From positions 1-8,773 of the forward strand of contig PMDM01000363.1 of NCBI GenBank assembly GCA_003155565.1: a DNA stretch of 8,773 nucleotides, written 5' to 3'. This DNA comes from Methylococcaceae bacterium. Lineage in GTDB: Bacteria; Pseudomonadota; Gammaproteobacteria; Methylococcales; Methylomonadaceae. Position 1 is the first letter of the stretch. Each line of letters opens with the position of its first letter. Positions 1-6,541 of this stretch are shown here, in pieces. The notes beneath the pieces were generated by a model. It worked only from the letters and a program-made list of their open reading frames with translations, ran no database searches and had not been told where the DNA came from. The position numbers and the translations under genes were made by a program.

Positions 1-2086
1 AATCCATCACCGGCGTGTTGCCGGTAGCCATTAGTACAATCATGGTTTCGCCAACCGCACGGCCAAGGCCGATCATGACCGCAGAAAAAATGCCCGGACT
101 GGCCGTTAATAGGACTACTTTCGTCATGGTTTGCCAAGGGGTTGCACCCAGCGCTAATGAACCCACCGTCAAATGTTTGGGGACACTGAATATAGCATCC
201 TCAGCAATCGAAAAAATCGTCGGAATCACCGCAAAACCCATTGCGATACCGACTATCAGGGCATTACGCTGGTCGTAGCCAATGCCGAATTCACGATTAA
301 GCCAGTCACGTAAGATGCCGTGAAACAATAAAGTTTCCAAAGGTACGCTGATAGCAAAGGCAAACCAACTGATTAGAATAATGACAGGTATTAAAATAGC
401 GGCATCCCAGCCTTCGGGTATTTTTTGCCGTAGGCTTTTGGGCAGATATTGCCAGAAAAAGGCAAACAGCATAATAGCAATAGGTAGGGAGATGAGCGTT
501 AAAAATAACCCGGCCAAATGTTTTTCTATAAACGGCGCTAACCAGAGACCCGCCAAAAACCCTAAGATGACCGTCGGCAATGCGCCCATGAGTTCGATGG
601 CTGGTTTGACGACTTGGCGCATTTTGGGTGCCATAAAATATGCCGTATAAATAGCGCCCATCAAGGCGAGGGGCATGGCGAACAACATGGCATAAAATGC
701 GGCTTTTAAGGTGCCGAACACCAAGGGTGTCAGGCTGTATTTTGGCTCAAAATCATTGCTGGCAGATGAGGATTGCCAGATATAAGCAGGTTTCGGGTAA
801 CTTTCATACCAGACTTGTTGCCAGAGCGATTTAATGGAAACTTCGGGGTGTTCATTTTCTATACGCCAAACATGTATTTTCCCGTCTGCTGATTCCAACA
901 ACAGCCGATTTGACCTTGGCGACAGCAGGGCAGCTACCGGTGGCGATGTGCTGACGCGTTCTTTAATGAGTTCCCGTTCAGCCGTGGAATGATACACGCC
1001 TACATAGCCATTGGCATCGACCGTCATAAACCCTTTGCGGCGTTGTTCAGACTTAATTGAGACAATCGCTTCGTTTGAAACTTTGAATGCCCGGATTTTT
1101 TTAAAGGTCAGCTGTTTAAGGTCGTTTTTGACCTGCGTCCATTGTGACACCAGACCTGTTGAGTCGCCGACTAACAAGGAAAGGTCACCATTCAGGAAGG
1201 TCAGGCTGGTGATCGTCTGTCCGGCTTCGATCACATTTTGTTGATGTTTTAATTTAGGCGCTGCTTTGTCAACGATGTCATAAGCACTTAACAGGCCTTC
1301 ATTATCCAACAGGTAAAGTTGGCTATCTTCCTTATCAATCAACAGGTCAACAATTGTTTTAGCGGAGACATCCAAAACCGCTGAAGTACGGTTCGTGGTT
1401 GCTTCATCAGCAAACAATGACTGTTCTTTGGCAAAACTGACCAGATGAACTTTATTGGCGGCTTTTGCCACGAGGATGGTCTTGTCAGTTTCCACCTTGA
1501 CAGCAATCTTTTCCAAAGGAGCGCCTGTCTCGTCTATTACCAGCGGCTGTTCGCCCAGCGGATATTCGAGTGATGGCGTAATCTGGCGGATATTGTTGGG
1601 ATAAGTCACCTTGTATTGATGCTTGACGATCACTACCCTGCCATCTGAAAGGCCATAAGCAACGCCACCTTGGCTAATAAGGCTGCCTTGGGCAAAGCTG
1701 GTGATACGGACTCCATCAGGAATTGTCAGTGCCTGAGTTAATAGGGTCTTGCCGGTAGCCACTTCAAAAAATATGATATGTCCGCTATCAGTAAACCGGG
1801 CGGCCACTTCATTCTGTTCTTCCGTTTCCAGCAAAACTGTCTTACCCAATGCCTGCTCAGGAAGATCGTATTCAGCGATTGGACTAGCCGTTGCCGATCC
1901 AAACAAGGGTAAGACCACATACAGCAAGTAAAAGAAAATCAGTACGATGGCGACGATGACACCAAGACCGCCGACGACAACGCCGTAGCGTGCCAAGGCA
2001 TCTTTTATTAACCGCCATTTTTGGTAAGGTTTGCTTGCTGCGAGCGTTACCGCTGATGGTGTTGGGTTCGTTAAGTTCTCAGACAT
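1..2086 (-). CDS. pstC: Large PstC-type phosphate ABC transporter permease (C-terminus outside window)
   Basis: Inner-membrane permease of the high-affinity phosphate ABC transporter. The frame stays open from the ATG at 2086 to the window edge, giving 695 visible residues; probably only a few dozen C-terminal residues are missing. A cytoplasmic N-terminus is followed by one membrane helix (about residues 35-60). A long, presumably periplasmic region follows (about 65-440), rich in short beta-like repeats such as DGRVVIVKH and DGKIHVWRI, which looks like a beta-propeller. The permease domain begins near residue 451 (SLTPLVFGTLKAAFYAM) and has a conserved stretch GRAVGETMIVLMATGNTP from about 675. 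Classical PstC is about 300-320 residues; this matches the enlarged gammaproteobacterial form (COG4590-like). The ATG is the only possible start because an in-frame TGA lies 15 bases upstream. No good Shine-Dalgarno is visible. It lies downstream of pstS in the same direction, separated by a terminator. Confidence 0.9.
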   Translation of the reverse strand, partial: MSENLTNPTPSAVTLAASKPYQKWRLIKDALARYGVVVGGLGVIVAIVLIFFYLLYVVLPLFGSATASPIAEYDLPEQALGKTVLLETEEQNEVAARFTDSGHIIFFEVATGKTLLTQALTIPDGVRITSFAQGSLISQGGVAYGLSDGRVVIVKHQYKVTYPNNIRQITPSLEYPLGEQPLVIDETGAPLEKIAVKVETDKTILVAKAANKVHLVSFAKEQSLFADEATTNRTSAVLDVSAKTIVDLLIDKEDSQLYLLDNEGLLSAYDIVDKAAPKLKHQQNVIEAGQTITSLTFLNGDLSLLVGDSTGLVSQWTQVKNDLKQLTFKKIRAFKVSNEAIVSIKSEQRRKGFMTVDANGYVGVYHSTAERELIKERVSTSPPVAALLSPRSNRLLLESADGKIHVWRIENEHPEVSIKSLWQQVWYESYPKPAYIWQSSSASNDFEPKYSLTPLVFGTLKAAFYAMLFAMPLALMGAIYTAYFMAPKMRQVVKPAIELMGALPTVILGFLAGLWLAPFIEKHLAGLFLTLISLPIAIMLFAFFWQYLPKSLRQKIPEGWDAAILIPVIILISWFAFAISVPLETLLFHGILRDWLNREFGIGYDQRNALIVGIAMGFAVIPTIFSIAEDAIFSVPKHLTVGSLALGATPWQTMTKVVLLTASPGIFSAVMIGLGRAVGETMIVLMATGNTPVMD

Positions 2087-2134
2087 GCGGCTATTGTAAT
2101 TTCAATAAGTGACAACTTTGTGTATTTCGTTGCG

Positions 2135-2156
2135 GTTATCGTTAAAATCTGATAAC
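2135..2156. repeat. Dyad GTTATC-N10-GATAAC in the pstC leader
   Basis: The arms GTTATC (2135-2140) and GATAAC (2151-2156) are perfect inverted repeats around a 10-base AT-rich spacer, about 50 bases upstream of the pstC ATG. The size and spacing suit a dimeric regulator site, or a small RNA hairpin in the pstC leader. No regulator can be named, and a six-base dyad can arise by chance. Confidence 0.35.
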
Positions 2157-2192
2157 TCCATTTTAAACGCATTACTGGCTGGATAGCATGAA

Positions 2193-2208
2193 ATTGTGAC
2201 TACACAAT
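2193..2208. repeat. Palindrome ATTGTG-ACTA-CACAAT upstream of pstC
   Basis: This is a perfect 6-4-6 inverted repeat about 107 bases upstream of the pstC start and downstream of the pstS terminator, so in the place where a separate pstC promoter would be expected. It resembles an operator for a dimeric regulator but matches no consensus that I can assign. It does not have the spacing of a CRP or FNR site. Confidence 0.4.
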
Positions 2209-2244
2209 GTGGAGTCTGTATATTTAATGTCTAGCGACAAGAAT

Positions 2245-2280
2245 AAAAAAATGGCCGAAGTCTGTTTCCAGTCTTCGGCC
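2245..2280 (-). terminator. Intrinsic terminator after pstS
   Basis: On the minus strand an 8-base perfect stem GGCCGAAG/CTTCGGCC (2273-2280 with 2253-2260) is extended by three more pairs past a T-T mismatch, with a small loop. It is followed at once by ATTTTTTTATTC, a run of seven T residues. It lies about 107 bases past the pstS stop and about 160 bases before the pstC start, so it should end or attenuate pstS transcripts before pstC. Confidence 0.85.
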
Positions 2281-2387
2281 AAGTGGGCTTAGTCAACCAT
2301 TCGCTTCTGAGGGGGTAAATGGTTAATGCAGACCACACATCCTTGTGTACGAGTCCTTGACCACTGCAACACTTTTTTAGCTACAAC

Positions 2388-3371
2388 CTATTTGATCGCT
2401 GCCAAAGCCTTTGCTACGACCTTTGCTGGCAATGGGATATAACCGTCTTTAATAACAGATTGTTGGCCAGTTTGCGACAAGACCATCTTTATAAATTCAT
2501 TTTCCAAAGGTGCTAACGGCTGATTGGGCTTTTTGTTGACGTAAACAAACAGATAGCGTGTCAAGGGGTAGGTTCCGCTGAGGGCGTTCTCGGGTGTGGC
2601 TTCAATAAAGGTCGTACTGCCTTTTTTTGCCAAAGGCACCATCTTTACGCCAGAAGTGGAATAGCCCATGCCAGAGTAACCAATACCGTTAACAGATTCA
2701 GTGACTGATTGGACGACCGAAGCAGATCCAGGTTGTTCATTGACGTTGCTTTTAAAGTCGCCCTTGCATAATGCGTGTTCTTTAAAATAGCCGTAGGTGC
2801 CAGATACCGAATTACGTCCGTATAACTGGATGCTTTTTGCGCCCCACGCTGCGACACCTGCATCGCCCCAGGTTTCAATGCTGGAACTGCCACCGCATTT
2901 GTTGGTAGAAGAAAAAATGCTGTCAACCTGTTCCATCGTCAGGCCTTTCACAGGATTGTCCTTGTTGACCAGAACGGCGAGGGCATCTACCGCTACAGGG
3001 ATAGCGGTCGGTTTGTAGCCATATTTATCTTCAAATGCTTCTATTTCATCATCTTTCATTTCACGGCTCATGGGGCCGAGGTTTGATGTGCCTTCAGTCA
3101 GTGCAGGCGGCGCAGTGGAAGAGCCTGCGGCCTGGATTTGAATGTTGACGTTGGGGTAAGCGCGATTAAAGTCTTCCGCCCAGAGAGTCATCAAGTTGGC
3201 TAAGGTGTCAGAGCCAACGCTAGATAGATTGCCTGATATACCGCTGGCAGCCTGGTATGCAGGGATGCCCGAATCAATAGTTTGTGCGGCATGAGCAGCT
3301 GCGCCCGCAAGCCCGGCAGAAACCAGCCCCATCGCAGCAATAATTGATTTTGTTTTAAAAATTGACTTCAT
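2388..3371 (-). CDS. pstS: Phosphate ABC transporter, periplasmic phosphate-binding protein PstS
   Basis: Periplasmic protein that captures inorganic phosphate and delivers it to the PstC/PstA permease. The start chosen is the ATG at 3371, giving 327 residues. It has a Shine-Dalgarno AAGAGAG (3378-3384) six bases upstream and begins directly with a Sec signal peptide (MKSIFKTK, hydrophobic core, probable cleavage after AAAHA near residue 28). A longer reading from the ATG at 3404 adds 11 residues in front of the signal peptide and overlaps a TATAAT box, so it is less likely. The mature protein shows PBP-like phosphate-site motifs: [10 protein letters not shown] near the N-terminus, [19 protein letters not shown], and [11 protein letters not shown]. 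The C-terminus [14 protein letters not shown] is complete. It is preceded by a Pho box, so PhoB control under phosphate starvation is expected. An intrinsic terminator follows before pstC. Confidence 0.95.
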   Translation of the reverse strand: MKSIFKTKSIIAAMGLVSAGLAGAAAHAAQTIDSGIPAYQAASGISGNLSSVGSDTLANLMTLWAEDFNRAYPNVNIQIQAAGSSTAPPALTEGTSNLGPMSREMKDDEIEAFEDKYGYKPTAIPVAVDALAVLVNKDNPVKGLTMEQVDSIFSSTNKCGGSSSIETWGDAGVAAWGAKSIQLYGRNSVSGTYGYFKEHALCKGDFKSNVNEQPGSASVVQSVTESVNGIGYSGMGYSTSGVKMVPLAKKGSTTFIEATPENALSGTYPLTRYLFVYVNKKPNQPLAPLENEFIKMVLSQTGQQSVIKDGYIPLPAKVVAKALAAIK

Positions 3372-3402
3372 AGTTAGCTCTCTTGTAATAGACAGTGGTT
3401 GC

Positions 3403-3408
3403 ATTATA
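3403..3408 (-). promoter_or_regulatory. Candidate -10 box TATAAT of pstS
   Basis: This is a perfect TATAAT read on the minus strand, 32 bases before the preferred pstS start codon. A poor -35 (TTAAGC, 3426-3431) lies 17 bases upstream. The box begins about 32 bases past the Pho box, further than the usual 10-11 bases for a PhoB-activated promoter. It may therefore be a basal promoter, and the PhoB-dependent -10 may instead be the weak TAAGCT at 3425-3430. Confidence 0.5.
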
Positions 3409-3440
3409 CGTTTAGTATTCGGGTAGCTTAATCACCTTTT

Positions 3441-3464
3441 ATGACAGAATTATGACAATGACAC
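3441..3464 (-). promoter_or_regulatory. Pho box (PhoB-binding site) upstream of pstS
   Basis: On the minus strand positions 3458-3441 read TTGTCATAATTCTGTCAT. This matches 16 of 18 bases of the classical Pho box CTGTCATAAATCTGTCAT, with the correct 11-base repeat spacing. A further TGTCAT half-site sits just upstream (3463-3458), sharing a base with the box, so three TGTCAT units lie in a row. This predicts activation by phosphorylated PhoB when phosphate is scarce. Confidence 0.85.
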
Positions 3465-3476
3465 AATTGCTTGGTG

Positions 3477-3998
3477 TTAATCTGCGCTTTCTTCAAATAA
3501 GGATTTTGGGTAGGTAATGGATAGCAATTGTGCACATCCTTGCTCCAAATGCGACCAGTCATCCGGCAAAATCAGTCGTGCCAAGGCGGCTGTTGGGAAC
3601 AGTTTTTTATTATCGGGCAGGTCAGTTTCATTTAGTAGATAGATTAGCAGGTCTTCAAGCTCAGGGTTGTGGCCGACCAGCAATACCCGGCTAAAAGTAG
3701 CCGGACAATCGACCAGCACCGATTTTACTCGGACTAAACCTTCATCATACAAGCGTTTTTCTTGCTGGATATGATGATGGTCTATACCAAATACGTCACA
3801 AACTATTTTTGCCGTCGTAATGGCGCGGATTGCAGGAGAGCTGATAACTACTTCAGGTATTAACTGACCTTCCTTCAGCCATTCGCCGATGCGTATGGCA
3901 TCACGTTTCCCACGCCCTTTTAAAGTCCGGTCATAATCTTCGCTACTATCAAACCGTTCAGCTTTGCCATGCCGTAGTAACCATAATTCTCTACTCAT
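3477..3998 (-). CDS. sixA: SixA-family phosphohistidine phosphatase
   Basis: Small cytoplasmic histidine-phosphatase of the phosphoglycerate mutase-like superfamily, 173 residues (E. coli SixA is about 160). Visible catalytic elements are the RHG motif with nucleophile His10 (LLRHGKAE, residues 7-14), the second-site arginine in SSPAIR (Arg58), and the catalytic His110 in LLVGHNPELEDLL. DRTLKGRGKRDA (about 23-34) is also typical of the family. SixA proteins remove phosphate from phosphohistidine; in E. coli, ArcB and the nitrogen-PTS protein NPr have been proposed as targets, but the target here is unknown. The ATG at 3998 has a weak GAG-type ribosome site (ACGAGA) upstream. It is co-directional with pstS, 105 bases upstream, with no terminator seen between them, so read-through is possible. 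It is divergent from the CHAD gene. Confidence 0.9.
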   Translation of the reverse strand: MSRELWLLRHGKAERFDSSEDYDRTLKGRGKRDAIRIGEWLKEGQLIPEVVISSPAIRAITTAKIVCDVFGIDHHHIQQEKRLYDEGLVRVKSVLVDCPATFSRVLLVGHNPELEDLLIYLLNETDLPDNKKLFPTAALARLILPDDWSHLEQGCAQLLSITYPKSLFEESAD

Positions 3999-4045
3999 AT
4001 TTTTCTCGTGTTATTTAGGTATTTGTCTGACTATCTTAGATACGA

Positions 4046-4075
4046 ACTATATACTTATGTGTCATCAAGTGTTAA
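4046..4075 (-). promoter_or_regulatory. Candidate sigma-70 promoter of sixA
   Basis: On the minus strand TTAACA (4075-4070, five of six matches to TTGACA) is followed after 18 bases by TATAGT (4051-4046, five of six to TATAAT). This would start transcription near 4039, leaving a leader of about 40 bases before the sixA ATG. The -35 box overlaps the end of the 18-base palindrome. Confidence 0.55.
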
Positions 4076-4089
4076 TAATATATTATTAA
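4072..4089. repeat. 18-base perfect AT palindrome between sixA and the CHAD gene
   Basis: TTAATAATATATTATTAA is perfectly self-complementary and is followed by a second, overlapping palindrome TTAATATTAA (4086-4095). It sits in the shared divergent control region and overlaps the predicted sixA -35 box. It could be an operator or a bend/melting site. All-AT palindromes arise easily by chance, so the function is unproven. Confidence 0.45.
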
Positions 4090-4139
4090 TATTAAGGTTT
4101 TGTGTAAACGATCACTTTTGAAAGGCACCCTATAGAACG

Positions 4140-5663
4140 ATGGCTACACACTATGAGTTACCCGCAAATTTAACGGCTGAAAAGCTTATTGCAGCTTTAA
4201 GCGAAAAGGTTGAAATAGACCCTATTTCTAAACAGTATTTTTTGAAAACCTATTATGACAGCTTTGACTGGCGTTTATACAAGCAGGGCTTAAGCTGTGA
4301 ATTTAACCGGTCAAAACAAACCTCTTCTTTACAAATAACAAATCGAAAAAATGGCGAACTTGTCGCCAGCACCATCCTTTTTGACGTGCCGTCATTCAGC
4401 AAACAATTTAATCCCGGCAAAGTGCGCCAGACACTTGAACCTATACTAGAAATGCGGGCGTTACTGGCAGTTTGTACACTGGAATGTGAGGCCTATCATC
4501 TCAATATTGTTAACGAAGATGGAAAGATTGTACTGCGCTTATTGATCGAAGAGTTTGAACTGCTCAAAAACCGCTTTACACTCAATCCCGTAAAGGGCTA
4601 TGACAAAGTCGCCGAGCGCATTGCTGAAATAGTTACGGAGTTGGGATTAACCGCCGTTGACAAGCCAGTGCTGTTAGAAGCCTTAAAGTTACAAGGCCGC
4701 CACCCCAAAGATTATTCGTCGAAATTGGATCTTCACCTTACCCCGGAGATGCGAGCTGATGTCGCCGGCAAATACATATTCAGTTATCTATTGCGGACTA
4801 TCAAAGTGAACGAACAGGGAACGATAGCTGATATCGACAGTGAATTTTTGCATGATTTCAGGGTGGCGGTCAGAAGAACCCGTGTTGGGCTTAGCCAAAT
4901 CAAAAACGTCCTGCCGGAAGACGTTATTGCCCGTCATAAAGAATTTTTTTCCTGGTTAGGCCAGATTACCGGGGAAACGCGTGATTTAGATGTTTATTTG
5001 TTGAATTTTGAACAATACAAAAAAAAGCTACCGACTGTTATTCGACAAAGCATCAATCCACTGCATAATTTTTTGGCGGTAAAAAAGCAGAAATCACACA
5101 AGCAATTGGCAAAAAAACTGAGTTCTAGCAAATATTTAACGTCGCTGGCGGAATGGGAGGAATACCTTGCATCAACCCCACCTAGAAATCCAACTGAAGC
5201 GGATGCCAAATTAACGATCAAAGAATTGGCAGACCAAAGAATGTGGAAAATCTACAAGCAGGCCATAAAAGAAGGGGACGAGATTGGCGGACATTCACCG
5301 CCAGAAGCGCTCCATAAACTCAGGAAAACCTGCAAAAAATTGCGTTATTTGATGGAGTTTTTTCAACATCTTTATCCAGAACGCCGTATTGATAAATTGA
5401 TTACGCGCTTGAAAGGATTACAAGATGTATTAGGCGATTATCAAGATTACGCCACCCAGCAGGAAAGGTTAAAACAATTCAGTGAGGAAATGCAGTCTAT
5501 CAATACACCCAACAAAACCTTTTTGGCGATGGGCGTATTAATTCAGGATTTTGAAATTCGCAAGGGCAAAGCACGTGACCACTTTACTTTGCAATTTGCT
5601 GCTTTTAAAAAAGCCGAAAACCACGCTGACTTTCATGCCCTGTTTGCGCCGAAGAAGCTATAG
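4140..5663 (+). CDS. CHAD-domain protein with degenerate CYTH-like N-terminal domain (putative polyphosphate-binding protein)
   Basis: A 507-residue cytoplasmic protein without signal peptide or membrane helices. The first about 200 residues look like a CYTH (triphosphate tunnel) fold: YYDSFDWRLYKQGLSCEFNR near 38-57 resembles the CYTH 'YYDTpdlrL...gl.LR.R' element. However, the ExExK signature expected at the extreme N-terminus is replaced by THYELP, so enzymatic activity is doubtful. Residues about 220-480 form a CHAD domain with its two conserved basic His helices: LHDFRVAVRRTR (His238, Arg241, Arg245, Arg246) and LHKLRKTCKKLRY (His392, Arg395, Lys399, Lys400, Arg402), followed by GLQDVLGDYQD. 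CHAD domains bind polyphosphate and target proteins to polyphosphate granules. The ATG at 4140 has only a distant AAAGG (4121-4125). The gene is followed after 61 bases by the ParA-like gene. Confidence 0.88.
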   Translation: MATHYELPANLTAEKLIAALSEKVEIDPISKQYFLKTYYDSFDWRLYKQGLSCEFNRSKQTSSLQITNRKNGELVASTILFDVPSFSKQFNPGKVRQTLEPILEMRALLAVCTLECEAYHLNIVNEDGKIVLRLLIEEFELLKNRFTLNPVKGYDKVAERIAEIVTELGLTAVDKPVLLEALKLQGRHPKDYSSKLDLHLTPEMRADVAGKYIFSYLLRTIKVNEQGTIADIDSEFLHDFRVAVRRTRVGLSQIKNVLPEDVIARHKEFFSWLGQITGETRDLDVYLLNFEQYKKKLPTVIRQSINPLHNFLAVKKQKSHKQLAKKLSSSKYLTSLAEWEEYLASTPPRNPTEADAKLTIKELADQRMWKIYKQAIKEGDEIGGHSPPEALHKLRKTCKKLRYLMEFFQHLYPERRIDKLITRLKGLQDVLGDYQDYATQQERLKQFSEEMQSINTPNKTFLAMGVLIQDFEIRKGKARDHFTLQFAAFKKAENHADFHALFAPKKL

Positions 5664-5677
5664 GGTTGCGCTTCCAT

Positions 5678-5698
5678 TCCACGAGTGAGTGGATTTTT
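5678..5698 (+). other. Weak hairpin plus T-run between the CHAD and ParA genes
   Basis: TCCAC (5678-5682) and GTGGA (5689-5693) form a five-pair stem with a six-base loop, followed directly by TTTTT (5694-5698). The layout resembles an intrinsic terminator, but the stem is short. It would at most attenuate transcription from the CHAD gene into the ParA gene. Confidence 0.25.
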
Positions 5699-5724
5699 AT
5701 AACTGTTATCAAACTGGGGTTGAA

Positions 5725-6471
5725 ATGAAAGTATTGGCTTTATACAGTATTAAAGGTGGCGTTGGTAAAACCTCAAGTGCGGTTAATCTGGCATTTAACG
5801 CAGCTCAGGCGGGTTATCGTACCCTGGTTTGGGACCTCGACCCTCAAGGTGCCAGCAGCTATTATTTCCGTATCAAGCCAAAAATCAAGGGTGGCAGCAA
5901 GGATCTGATGGCCGGGAAAAGGGATTTGGACGAGCTGATCAAAGGCACCGATTTCGATAACCTGGATTTAATCCCCGCAGATTTTTCGTTCAGGAATCTG
6001 GATTTGCTCCTGGATGACAAGAAAAAGCCAACCCGCCAGCTCAAAAAACGCCTTAAACCGTTGGCAGACGAGTACGATTTTATCTTTTTGGATTGTCCGC
6101 CGAATATTTCCTTATTGTCCGAAGCCGTTTTTGAAGCAGCGGATTTGTTGTTATCGCCTATAATTCCAACTACCTTGTCTTTACGGACGTTAGCGCAGCT
6201 AACAGAATTTATAAAAGACCATGATTTGACAAATCTTAGTCTCATTCCTTTTTTTTCTATGGTTGATGGCCGAAAAAATATGCACAAGGATATAATGCAG
6301 CAGGTACTTGCCGATTATCCTGCAATGCTAAAGACTGCTATACCTTATGCGAGTGATATTGAACGCATGGGATTGGAGCGCAAGCCACTGGCAGCTTACA
6401 GTGGCAAAAGCCGATCTGCAAGGGCTTATCTTGAACTTTGGCAAGAAATTCTGGCTCGTACTGCCTTGTAA
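5725..6471 (+). CDS. Orphan ParA/MinD-family ATPase
   Basis: A 248-residue cytoplasmic P-loop ATPase of the deviant Walker A class. KGGVGKTS at residues 10-17 includes the signature lysine Lys10. The A' motif is DLDPQGASS (37-45) and Walker B is FIFLDCPPN (119-127). The C-terminal part carries a basic segment (RKPLAAYSGKSRSARAY) of the sort used for non-specific DNA binding. The ATG at 5725 was chosen because GGGG (5716-5719) lies five bases upstream and the protein then starts right at the first beta-strand (MKVLALYSIKGG). A GTG at 5689 would add 12 residues with no clear ribosome site. No ParB gene or parS cluster is visible, so this is unlikely to be a chromosome-partition locus. ParA-type ATPases also position carboxysomes, chemoreceptors and other cargo; the flanking CHAD gene makes a polyphosphate cargo an attractive inference. 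mgtE follows after 70 bases with no terminator seen. Confidence 0.85.
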   Translation: MKVLALYSIKGGVGKTSSAVNLAFNAAQAGYRTLVWDLDPQGASSYYFRIKPKIKGGSKDLMAGKRDLDELIKGTDFDNLDLIPADFSFRNLDLLLDDKKKPTRQLKKRLKPLADEYDFIFLDCPPNISLLSEAVFEAADLLLSPIIPTTLSLRTLAQLTEFIKDHDLTNLSLIPFFSMVDGRKNMHKDIMQQVLADYPAMLKTAIPYASDIERMGLERKPLAAYSGKSRSARAYLELWQEILARTAL

Positions 6472-6541
6472 AACCGAATAACGCCTTTTCAAATCTGGAA
6501 TGATTGAAAGGAGCAAAACTAACCCAGTAAGTTGACGCGAT

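Larger units (their letters stand above)
2087..2387. other. pstS-pstC intergenic region
   Basis: This 301-base non-coding stretch separates the pstS stop from the pstC start. It holds a strong intrinsic terminator for pstS transcripts (2245-2280) and two dyads nearer pstC (2135-2156 and 2193-2208). Close to pstS there are two weaker hairpins: AACCATT/AATGGTT arms at 2295-2301 and 2318-2324, and ACACA/TGTGT arms at 2335-2339 and 2344-2348. I found no convincing sigma-70 promoter and no Pho box in front of pstC; TTGTGT and TATCCA separated by 16 bases is the best weak candidate. No open reading frame of note is present. Confidence 0.6.

Noticed and set aside
1738..1931. Two overlapping 60-residue frames on opposite strands, plus other plus-strand frames between 15 and 1244
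   Set aside because: They lie inside the continuous pstC frame on the minus strand and show no recognisable protein features.
4059..4076. Pho-box-like GTGTCATCAAGTGTTAAT upstream of the CHAD gene
   Set aside because: The second half-site is degenerate and the repeat spacing is 10 rather than 11 bases, so PhoB control of the CHAD gene is not supported.
5689..5724. GTG start at 5689 extending the ParA-like protein by 12 residues
   Set aside because: There is no clear ribosome site, the GTG lies within the weak hairpin, and the ATG at 5725 has GGGG at good spacing and starts directly at the first strand of the ATPase fold.
5725..6471. Reading the ParA-like gene as part of a chromosome-partition (parAB) or cell-division (minD) locus
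   Set aside because: No parB, parS-like repeats, minC, minE, gidAB or replication genes are present around it.
6500..6535. An 11-codon reading frame (MIERSKTNPVS) just before mgtE that could be a leader peptide
   Set aside because: It has no clear ribosome site, and there is no attenuator hairpin between it and mgtE. Short frames of this size are expected by chance.
6472..6541. Possible Mg2+ riboswitch (M-box) ahead of mgtE
   Set aside because: The gap is only 70 bases, too short for an M-box, and no matching folded core is visible.
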